From assembly GCF_900109945.1 (NCBI RefSeq), contig NZ_FOBX01000012.1, positions 124,001 through 188,000 on the forward strand: a stretch of DNA of 64,000 nt, in the 5' to 3' direction. Positions 17,404-23,942 of the stretch are shown here, piece by piece (the first letter of the stretch is position 1; every line of letters begins with the position of its first letter). The DNA comes from Bradyrhizobium sp. OK095. Lineage in GTDB: Bacteria > Pseudomonadota > Alphaproteobacteria > Rhizobiales > Xanthobacteraceae. The position numbers and the translations under genes were made by a program. The notes below the pieces were generated by a model. The model was not told the DNA's origin. It was given only the letters and a program-made list of their open reading frames with translations, and did not search any database.

Positions 17404-17772
17404 CTATTCGGCGGTGAAAGACGTGGTCTTGGTGCCGGGGTCGTAGCGCAACCGAAGCGCGGTCATCTTGCAGAGGTTGACGTTCTTCCAGAGCACGGTC
17501 TCGTCATAGTTCTGCCAGTCGACGCGGATGTTCCAGACGCAGCCCTCGTCGTCCTCGTCGAACTCGACATAGGTGCTGGCCTGGTTCTGCAAAACCTTGT
17601 CGAGCTCGTTGTCCCATTCGTCCATGCCGTCGTCGGGCGCGTTGAAGCCCAGGAATTTGATGGCATAGCCGGTCTCGTTGACGACGGTGACGTTACGGGC
17701 GTCGGCCGCGAATGACGGCGTAGCGGCGATCGCAAGTCCGATCGCGAGCAGTCCAGACAGAAAATACTTCAT
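17404..17772 (-). CDS. Small secreted acidic protein, function unknown
   Basis: The protein has 122 residues. A signal peptide (MKYFLSGLLAIGLAIAATPSFAA) precedes a mature part of about 98 residues that opens DARNVTVVNETGYAIKFLGF, a beta-rich start, and is rich in Asp, Glu and Trp, with two cysteines (in EGCVWN and LCKMTALRL) that could form a disulfide. The ATG at 17772 has GGAG about 10 bases upstream; the longer open frame is not supported. Related sequences are common in rhizobia and are sometimes labelled argininosuccinate lyase, which this is not. A periplasmic location is inferred. Confidence 0.8.
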   Translation of the reverse strand: MKYFLSGLLAIGLAIAATPSFAADARNVTVVNETGYAIKFLGFNAPDDGMDEWDNELDKVLQNQASTYVEFDEDDEGCVWNIRVDWQNYDETVLWKNVNLCKMTALRLRYDPGTKTTSFTAE

Positions 17773-17907
17773 GTGAAATTCTCCGGATCGAAACAGGCTC
17801 CGGCGCCTGACGTCGATCGGCGCAGGCGCCGTGGCAACAAATGGCGTTGCCTCGAAGGATTCGTCCGGTGCCAGATCGAGAGGTTCAACACGCCATCGAT
17901 CCGCACC

Positions 17908-17945
17908 CTGGCTCGTTGCGCGACGCGAGACGCGCAACGAGCCAG
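17908..17945. terminator. Strong hairpin after the flotillin operon
   Basis: A perfect 15-base-pair stem (CTGGCTCGTTGCGCG with CGCGCAACGAGCCAG) has an 8-base loop. It lies 40 bases past the flotillin stop and upstream of the secreted acidic protein gene. There is no clear T-run on either side. It is probably the operon's transcript end. Confidence 0.65.
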
Positions 17946-17985
17946 TTCATATCGATTCGAATTCTCCGCAGCAATGAACCGGCAT

Positions 17986-19680
17986 TCATAGATCGGCGGA
18001 GTTTGTTTTCTCCGGCGCGGGCGCCGGGACCGCGGCGCCGTTGCTCTTTCCCGTCACGGCATTCACCAGCGTCTTCACGGGATCGTCGCCCGGCGCAAAG
18101 CCGCCCTGGCGCAGGATCTCGTCGATCATCGGACGCAGCGCGTGCACCTTGAGGAGCTCGCCGGCAAGACCTTCGCCGAAGCCGACATTGCCGCCGCCTG
18201 CGCCATTGCCGCCGAACGCGCCGCCGGTGTGGAGGATGCGGACGTCCTTCAGGTTGGCGATCGGTCTGACCATCTCGGCGAGCGCCGAGGGCATGATCTC
18301 GATCCGCTTCTTGGCGATCTCGAAATCGATGACGTTGGCGCCGAGCTTGTTCTGCGCCTCGTTCTTGAGCGTGATGACGGCGGCTTCGGCCTCGCCGATG
18401 TTCCTGACACCGACCGCCTTGATCTTGTTGGATTCGGCTTCGGCTGTTGCCAGCGTCTTGACGGCCTCGGCGCGATCGAGCGACGCCTTCTTATCGGCTT
18501 CGGCCGCGACGATCAGCTCGGTCGATCTGCGCTCGGCCTCGGTTCGTGCCGCAAGCACCTGGGTGAGACGGGCACGGTCGGCGACCTCGACGGCGCGCGC
18601 GGTCACGACCTTCTCCTCCGCGGAGACGGCAATCGCCTCGGCGGTCTTGGCTTCGGTGACGGCTTCGGAGGTCTGCTTGCTCTTGGCCGCGATCTGGATC
18701 TCATTCTCCTGCGTGGCGATCTGGATTTCGCGCTGGGCGTCGGTCTTGCGCTTGTTGATCGCCAGGTCCGACTCGATCACCGCGGTCTCCTTGACCTGTT
18801 TGGCGCCCGCCTCCTTCTCGGCAACGGCACGGTCGGTATCGATGCGGGCATTCTCCTCGGTCAGGCGCGCGGTTTGCGTCGCGGTTGCGACCTCGGCGCG
18901 GGTGCTCGCGGTCTTGTTGGCGACGTCGCGCTCCTGCGACAGCTCGGCCTCCTTCTTGGTCCGCTCGATGGTCAGCGTCTGCTGCCGCGCCTCGAGGTCC
19001 TTCTGTGCGATCGCCACTTCGTTGTCGCGCATGATGGCGTTGCGGTCGCGGCGACGGGTCTCGGTAACCGTCTTCAATTGGGTCAGACCTTCGGCGTCGA
19101 AGAAGTTCTCCGGGTTGAAGAATTTGACGTCGGTCTGATCGAGCTTGGTCAGCGACACCGATTCCAGCTCGAGCCCGTTCGATTTCACGTCGGACTCGAC
19201 CGTGGCCTGCACGTGCTTGACGAAGTCGGAGCGCTTCTCCTGAAGCTCGAGGATGCTCATGGTCGCCGCCACCGAGCGCAGGCCGTCGACGAATTTCGCC
19301 TCGACCTGGTTGCGCAGCGCTTCAGCGTCGTTGGTCAGCGCGCCCAGAGTCTGGCTTGCCAGCGCGATGCTCTCATCGTCGGGACGGACGCGCACGTAGA
19401 ATTCCGCGACGATGTCGACGCGCAGGCGATCTCTGGTGATCAGGGATTCCCGTTCCTTGCGCTCGACGGTCAGCCGCAGCGTCTTCAGATTGACGCTGGC
19501 ATAGGAGTGGAAGATCGGCAGGATCATGGCGCCGCCGTCGAGCACGACCTTCTTGCCGCCGAGGCCGGTGCGCACGAAGGCCTCGTCACGCGTGGCACGC
19601 TTGTAGAGAATGGTGAAGACGATGCCCAAAACGACGATCAGCGCGACGCCGATCATGGCCGGGACTGCGATGTCGAACAT
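17986..19680 (-). CDS. Flotillin/YqiK-like SPFH protein
   Basis: The protein has 564 residues. One N-terminal membrane helix (about residues 5-25) is followed by an SPFH/band-7 domain, then a very long Ala/Glu/Lys-rich coiled coil (about 200-460) with the EA-rich repeats typical of flotillins, and a Gly-rich C-terminus (GGAFGGNGAGGGNVGFGEG). Flotillins scaffold ordered membrane domains at the inner membrane. The gene follows the OB-fold protein gene by 23 bases, matching the yqiJ-yqiK arrangement of E. coli and yuaF-floT of Bacillus. A PspA-like frame lies upstream, so a membrane-stress operon is likely. Confidence 0.92.
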   Translation of the reverse strand: MFDIAVPAMIGVALIVVLGIVFTILYKRATRDEAFVRTGLGGKKVVLDGGAMILPIFHSYASVNLKTLRLTVERKERESLITRDRLRVDIVAEFYVRVRPDDESIALASQTLGALTNDAEALRNQVEAKFVDGLRSVAATMSILELQEKRSDFVKHVQATVESDVKSNGLELESVSLTKLDQTDVKFFNPENFFDAEGLTQLKTVTETRRRDRNAIMRDNEVAIAQKDLEARQQTLTIERTKKEAELSQERDVANKTASTRAEVATATQTARLTEENARIDTDRAVAEKEAGAKQVKETAVIESDLAINKRKTDAQREIQIATQENEIQIAAKSKQTSEAVTEAKTAEAIAVSAEEKVVTARAVEVADRARLTQVLAARTEAERRSTELIVAAEADKKASLDRAEAVKTLATAEAESNKIKAVGVRNIGEAEAAVITLKNEAQNKLGANVIDFEIAKKRIEIMPSALAEMVRPIANLKDVRILHTGGAFGGNGAGGGNVGFGEGLAGELLKVHALRPMIDEILRQGGFAPGDDPVKTLVNAVTGKSNGAAVPAPAPEKTNSADL

Positions 19681-19703
19681 GACTTTCTCCGATAAATGGC
19701 TTG

Positions 19704-20363
19704 CTAGCTGCTTAGAGGCGGTTTGGACGGTTTGAGTTCATCCTCGGCCTTCACCGCGACGAAACGGGTACCGGCGCGATCGACCAGCAGGACCATAGTT
19801 CCCTGCGGCAGGGGCGATGATGACGGTGCGGCGACCGCCCAGACGAAATGGCGGTTGCCATGGATGTCGGCGACGCTGACGCGGCCGGGCGGCCCCTGGT
19901 CGAGAGGACCGATGACGACCTCGCCGACGCGACCGACGAGATCGCCGAGGCCGATGACATAGCTTTCATCCTTCGGAATGATCCGCGCGATGGCGCCACT
20001 GGCGGCGCGAACGAGCGGCACCGACACAGCGACGGCCCCGATCGAGGCGATGCTTGCCGGCAAGGGGCCGGCGACCATCCGCGCGACATCCTGGATCAGG
20101 AAGCCGGTGATCGAGAACGCGCCGAGCACCAGCAACAGGAAGATCAGCAGCGGGACGCCGCCGACATTGATCCAGGAGATCGCGTTGATCACCCCATTGT
20201 CGCTGGGGTGACTGAAATCAATGCTGGTGCCGAGCATCTCGCTCAGCGAGGCCCCGATCAGCATCGAGACCACTTCGATCGAGCCGACGATGAGGATCAT
20301 GGCCGCCGCGATCGCGAACGGCCTCACCTCCGGCGACATTACATGTTCGAGCAGAGCGCTCAT
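19704..20363 (-). CDS. YqiJ/NfeD-like membrane protein with OB-fold domain
   Basis: The protein has 219 residues. Three to four membrane spans (around residues 17-40, 66-88 and 95-125) are followed by a C-terminal OB-fold domain: GLGDLVGRVGEVVIGPLDQGPPGRVSVADIHG, then VWAVA and VLLVDRAGTRFVAV. The family partners flotillins, and the gene is directly upstream of flotillin on the same strand. It starts 10 bases after the stop of the PspA-like gene. The catalytic protease part of long NfeD proteins is absent. Confidence 0.88.
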   Translation of the reverse strand: MSALLEHVMSPEVRPFAIAAAMILIVGSIEVVSMLIGASLSEMLGTSIDFSHPSDNGVINAISWINVGGVPLLIFLLLVLGAFSITGFLIQDVARMVAGPLPASIASIGAVAVSVPLVRAASGAIARIIPKDESYVIGLGDLVGRVGEVVIGPLDQGPPGRVSVADIHGNRHFVWAVAAPSSSPLPQGTMVLLVDRAGTRFVAVKAEDELKPSKPPLSS

Positions 20364-20373
20364 GATGCATGAC

Positions 20374-21528
20374 TCAGGAGCGCGACTTCAACCGCGCCAG
20401 CCTCGCTGCAATCTCCTTGTCGCGATGCAACGTGCTGAGCTCGTCGATGTCGCTCGAATACGGGATGCCCTGCGGCACGCCGGTGGCGCGCGCCACCGCC
20501 CTGCTCGCACGCAGCGCCTTCGCCGCCGCGGAGCTGCCGCCCGGCTTCCGCGGCGACGTCGAGGCCTGGTGGCTTGCAGCCGCCTCACTCTTTGCGAGAT
20601 CGGCGCGACGCTGCTCGGCATCCTGGAGCGCCGACAGCACCGCGCGCAGCGATGTCACGCATTGCTCGATCTTCTCGTTGTTCTCGTCGATGGCGCGGGA
20701 GAGCACCTCGAACTGCGCCTCCATATCCATTTGCCGCGCGATGCCGGCGCGGGCGAGATCGTCGCGGCCATCAGCGATCGCACCCTCGATCTTGGGCGCG
20801 AGATCGGTCATCTCGCGTTCGATCTCGGTGCGGCGCGCGTTGAGGCGGTATTCCTCGGCCCGCGCCAATGCGAGCGCATCGCGGGCCTCGCTCTCGGCGC
20901 GCTGGATCTCGCGGATGGCCTGTCCGACCACCCCAAGCTTGTTCTTGCCTTCCGCCTGCTCGATCGCGTCATAGGCAATGCCGGCGATCAGACGTCCGAC
21001 CCGGGACAGGAAATTTTCGGGGGCGGCAGCAATGGTATCCATGGCATTCTCCTCCTCTGGCAGATTGTTCGGCGTGACGCCGTAGTGAACTTCGAAGCCG
21101 TCGTCGGTGCGGATGAGGTGCGCGGGCACGCTTTGCCCCCAGCCCTCGGCGTAGCCGGCGTAGTCGAAGGGCACGCTGAAGCGCCCTTGCACGGTTGAAA
21201 TCGAAATGGTGGCGGGGCCCTTGATTTTGGCGAGCTTGTCGTCGAGCGGCAGGCGGCGACCATGGGCGGCGCGATAATCGGCACGGTCGCGCAGACCCAG
21301 CGTCACCAGCCGCGACGGCAATGCGGTTTCTTTCCGGATCGGCTCATAGGCATGGGCATGCAGCAGGACGACATTGGAGCCCACATTGTGACTCCGCGCG
21401 ACCTCGTCGAGGATCTCCATCATGCGGTCATAGGCCCTGAACGTCGCCTCCATGGCGGCCTTGGCGGCCGGGTCAGGGGCAAGCCTGTAACGCAGCGCAG
21501 ACGGCGCGTTTCGGGGCGACTGGCTCAT
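20374..21528 (-). CDS. TnpB/OrfB N-terminal-like domain fused in frame to a PspA/IM30-like protein
   Basis: The frame is open for 384 residues from ATG 21528 (GTG 21537 is three codons earlier). Roughly residues 9-155 resemble the N-terminal (wedge) part of IS605-type TnpB/OrfB: LRYRLAPDPAAKAAMEATFRAY, then LPSRLV, then IKGPATISI and QGRFSVPF, but there is no RuvC nuclease or zinc ribbon. From MDTIAAAPENFLSRVGRLIAG (ATG 21042) onward it is an alpha-helical PspA/IM30-like protein with EQAIREIQRAESEARDALA-type coiled coil and a basic tail. A strong Shine-Dalgarno precedes the internal ATG, so a 222-residue PspA-like protein may be made alone. It heads the yqiJ-flotillin operon. Both domain calls are by eye. 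Confidence 0.7.
   Translation of the reverse strand: MSQSPRNAPSALRYRLAPDPAAKAAMEATFRAYDRMMEILDEVARSHNVGSNVVLLHAHAYEPIRKETALPSRLVTLGLRDRADYRAAHGRRLPLDDKLAKIKGPATISISTVQGRFSVPFDYAGYAEGWGQSVPAHLIRTDDGFEVHYGVTPNNLPEEENAMDTIAAAPENFLSRVGRLIAGIAYDAIEQAEGKNKLGVVGQAIREIQRAESEARDALALARAEEYRLNARRTEIEREMTDLAPKIEGAIADGRDDLARAGIARQMDMEAQFEVLSRAIDENNEKIEQCVTSLRAVLSALQDAEQRRADLAKSEAAASHQASTSPRKPGGSSAAAKALRASRAVARATGVPQGIPYSSDIDELSTLHRDKEIAARLARLKSRS
21042..21057 (-). promoter_or_regulatory. Strong internal ribosome binding site for the PspA-like part
   Basis: On the minus strand GAGGAGGAG (21049-21057) is followed 6 bases later by ATG at 21042. This is a near-ideal initiation signal inside the longer open frame, exactly at the boundary between the TnpB-like and PspA-like segments. 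It suggests a separate or additional start there. Confidence 0.75.
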
Positions 21529-21537
21529 AGAAAGCAC

Positions 21538-21560
21538 TAAAGCACCATTTTGGTGCTTTA
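21538..21560. repeat. Perfect hairpin directly upstream of the fused gene's start
   Basis: Arms TAAAGCACCA and TGGTGCTTTA (10 bases each, 3-base loop TTT) lie just before ATG 21528. A further AAAGCACT half-copy overlaps at 21531-21538. The hairpin occupies the place where a ribosome site would be. It may be a translational control element, an operator, or a leftover transposon-end hairpin. The remaining gap, 21561-21856, holds only a weak minus-strand frame (21473-21808) without clear support. Confidence 0.6.
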
Positions 21561-21856
21561 GGAAGAGGAGCTACGATCACGTTCCACTGATCCTTGTGCA
21601 CTCTATCGGTTTGTCGCGGCGGCTCAGGCCCGCGTTCAAGGCGGGTGATCACCTCTAGATCACCGCCGATCAAGACTTCTTGCACTCTCGGGTTGCAATT
21701 TGAGGCGAAATGAAAGCTTGTCCGGGACGCGCTGTAATGCCTCAGCGCGAGTGGTTTCGCGTCGCTCATTTGGTGCTGACCGTCGCGGAGCTTCAGTTCC
21801 GCTATCATAGCCGCTTCAACGCAAACATTTTCGGAACGTCGATCAAAGGGTGTTAG

Positions 21857-22696
21857 ATGTTAAAGCGGGGCGATAGACGCAACCGAAATAAGCAAGCAGC
21901 TAACGCCAACAACAGCGCAGAAAAACGCGACCATTCCGAGAAAGCTGACGCGCAAGTTGCTACGCCCGAACCACCGGCACTCGAAGCCAGATGCTGCGGC
22001 AAATCCCCGCAAGATCAAGACGATCAGACCGAGCACCATCGCAATGAGCGAAACCTTGTTAAGCTCACCGCAGGTTTGCTGTTCGTAGGTGGCATCACTT
22101 TTCTGGTGCTCGTCGCGCACGCTTTCATTTTTTATTGGACCGACGAAACTCAGCGCGCATCGCAAAGAGCCTTCGTGGCTGTTCGAGACATTACTTTTTT
22201 CGCTGTCGGTCCTACGATATCCGGCTCCGATATTGCCTATAAGATCGGTACCTTGTGGGAGAATAGCGGCAACACCGAAACGCACGATCTGCAAATCGGC
22301 GGTACCTTGCTTCAGGTCCCGGTGGGCAGCCACCCAATTCCGCCCTTGTGGAGCCCAAGTGGCGATTCCTCCAGCTATGTTCTCTTGCCCAAGGCAACCC
22401 TGCCGAACTTTTCCCTGCAAATTCCCGGAGTAGAGATAAATAAGATCCGGAATGGGAATCTGTGGATCTATATCTTCGGCTTTGCAAAATATACAGATGC
22501 CTTCCAGAAGCGGCATCTGACTTTGGGCTGCTTCCGTCTCTACGCTAGCCAAGTTGACTACACCAAGGCCGGGGCCACTGGCGTCGGTGGACTGCAATGC
22601 GGAGAATATAACTGCGCTGACGAAGAATGCCTGCGATACAAGTCTGGCGCTTTTGCGGTCCCTAACCTGACAAAACTTCTCGTATATATCGAATAG
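21857..22696 (+). CDS. Hypothetical single-span membrane protein, lower GC
   Basis: The protein has 279 residues. The N-terminal about 68 residues are charged and cytosolic-like (Lys, Asn, Glu, Gln-rich). One membrane span follows (about 69-90, LTAGLLFVGGITFLVLVAHAF), then a beta-rich extracytoplasmic domain with several cysteines near the end (LQCGEYNCADEECLRY). Base composition is visibly lower in GC than flanking genes, and the gene borders repeat elements, so horizontal acquisition is likely. The AAGGG run about 6 bases before ATG supports the start. I do not recognise a function; similar span-plus-domain proteins occur as orphan genes in rhizobia. Confidence 0.65.
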   Translation: MLKRGDRRNRNKQAANANNSAEKRDHSEKADAQVATPEPPALEARCCGKSPQDQDDQTEHHRNERNLVKLTAGLLFVGGITFLVLVAHAFIFYWTDETQRASQRAFVAVRDITFFAVGPTISGSDIAYKIGTLWENSGNTETHDLQIGGTLLQVPVGSHPIPPLWSPSGDSSSYVLLPKATLPNFSLQIPGVEINKIRNGNLWIYIFGFAKYTDAFQKRHLTLGCFRLYASQVDYTKAGATGVGGLQCGEYNCADEECLRYKSGAFAVPNLTKLLVYIE

Positions 22697-22764
22697 AGTA
22701 AGCCGCTCTGTCGCAGCATGATCTGCCACATCAAAAGGACACTCGTTAGGTACCGGATAGTCGC

Positions 22765-22821
22765 CATTGCGAGGAGCCTCTCCGCGGTGACACTCAGGAC
22801 TGCTTCGCTGCGCTCGCAATG
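22765..22821. repeat. Inverted repeat with CATTGCGAG arms
   Basis: CATTGCGAG at 22765-22773 faces CTCGCAATG at 22813-22821, with TGCTTCGCTGCG before the right arm. Sequences of the form 'CATTGCGAG...GCGAAGCA' are frequent intergenic repeats in Bradyrhizobium-like genomes (recalled). This one lies just after the lower-GC membrane protein gene. Confidence 0.55.
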
Positions 22822-22839
22822 ACGGAGCGAGCGAACGCG

Positions 22840-23450
22840 CTGCTTTTGATCAACTTGCAGCATACCTCAGCGTCCTCGCGGCCTGTCTCGCCCGAGCTTT
22901 GCATCGTCCCACCCTCCTCTGTCAGAGGGCGCAGGGAAGACCGGGTGCCGGCCGGGCACCCACGGTCCACTGTGCGAATGGTGGCTACAAAAAGCTGCAC
23001 AGCGGCATACAGGTGAAGCCAAACATCCGGCCTTCCCTGCGTAGCGGTTTTACGGCTTATGCCGAGCTCTCCCCGGGGAGCGATGCACTATTGCCCCCGT
23101 CGCCTTGCAGATGATCGATGCGCGGACCCGGTCGGGCCGCCACATCACCGCAAGACTTGACGCACAGACCCCGGGCGTCAGGACGACACGGTTTTGCCGT
23201 ACGCCAACCGCACCGGTCGTGTGCGCGCGGTTATCGCTCACGGTTGCCCGCCCTGCGATGCCCTTCGCGCCGGTATGGTCAGCGTCCACCACGGCCCATC
23301 CCGCGTTTCGTGACGATCGCGATACGCCCCTCTGACTGGGGATGAGGTGGCGGGAGAATGCGACAAAGCCGAATTTCTGTAAAGGCGAATATTTTGACGC
23401 GAGCGGATTGACCCGTTGTTTGTGTGTTTTGCCCGACGGGCAACGCAAGG
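22840..23450 (-). repeat. Dispersed composite repeat, copy B (long form)
   Basis: Its outer parts (about 22840-23028 and 23371-23450) match copy A at 757-1040 in opposite orientation. The middle 340 bases (about 23031-23370) are absent from copy A. The middle part carries a plus-strand open frame (23118-23345) beginning MRGPGRAATSPQDLTHRPR, a sequence I recall as recurring in many Bradyrhizobium intergenic regions and which is probably not a real protein. No transposase is present. The region is non-coding. Confidence 0.7.
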
Positions 23451-23454
23451 TCTT

Positions 23455-23533
23455 GTAGCCCGGATGAGCGAAGCGACATCCGGGGAACGTTCGTTGGCCC
23501 CGTCCCGGATGTCGCTTCGCTCATCCGGGCTAC
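23455..23533. repeat. Perfect 30-base inverted repeat
   Basis: Arms at 23455-23484 and 23504-23533 are perfectly complementary over 30 bases (starting GTAGCCCGGATGAGCG), with a 19-base centre. The element lies 12 bases past the ridA stop and next to copy B. Perfect arms imply recent insertion or strong constraint. It could also end ridA transcription. Confidence 0.8.
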
Positions 23534-23544
23534 GAAAGCCGGCC

Positions 23545-23928
23545 TCACGGCCGCCGGCACACCAGATCGATCTCGATCAGTGCATCGTAGGCGAGCCCGG
23601 TGACGCCGACGCAGGTGCGGGCCGGCAGCCGGTCCGATGGGAAGTGCGTGCGATAGGTCTCGTTCATCGCGGCGTAGTCTTCCTTGAAGCGCGTCAGGTA
23701 GATGCGCGTCATCACGACATGCTCGAGGCCGAGGCCAACGCCGGCGAGAACCACCTTCAAATTCTCCATCACGGCTCGCGTCTGCGCGACGATGCCGTCG
23801 GGCAGCACGCCCGGCGTTTGCGGCGTATCCGGCATCTGGCCGGTGACGAAGACAAAGCCGTCGGTCTCGACGGCGTGGCTGAAGGGCGCGACCGGCTTCG
23901 GTCCGCCACTGATCATGTGGAATTTCAC
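23545..23928 (-). CDS. RidA family protein (enamine/imine deaminase type)
   Basis: The protein has 127 residues, standard length. Segments PKPVAPFSHAVETDGFVFVTGQMP, NLKVVLAGVGLGLEHVVMTRIYL and the terminal FPSDRLPARTCVGVTGLAYDALIEIDLVC follow the Rid/YjgF pattern, including the conserved R-T before CVGV. Such trimers hydrolyse reactive enamines or act on specialised catabolic intermediates. GTG 23928 is chosen (AGGA about 8 bases upstream). It lies 14 bases downstream of the AraC-amidase gene on the same strand, so it is probably the last gene of the amide-uptake operon. Confidence 0.9.
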   Translation of the reverse strand: MKFHMISGGPKPVAPFSHAVETDGFVFVTGQMPDTPQTPGVLPDGIVAQTRAVMENLKVVLAGVGLGLEHVVMTRIYLTRFKEDYAAMNETYRTHFPSDRLPARTCVGVTGLAYDALIEIDLVCRRP

Positions 23929-23942
23929 GTGAGCTGTCCTTG

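Noticed and set aside
21473..21808. Minus-strand frame of 111 codons upstream of the TnpB/PspA-like gene
   Set aside because: It overlaps the start of the better-supported gene in another frame and has no clear ribosome site or recognisable domain. It might be a leader peptide but cannot be supported.
23118..23345. Plus-strand frame MRGPGRAATSPQDL... as a protein gene
   Set aside because: It lies in the middle of the dispersed repeat. Similar frames recur in Bradyrhizobium intergenic repeats and are probably non-coding.
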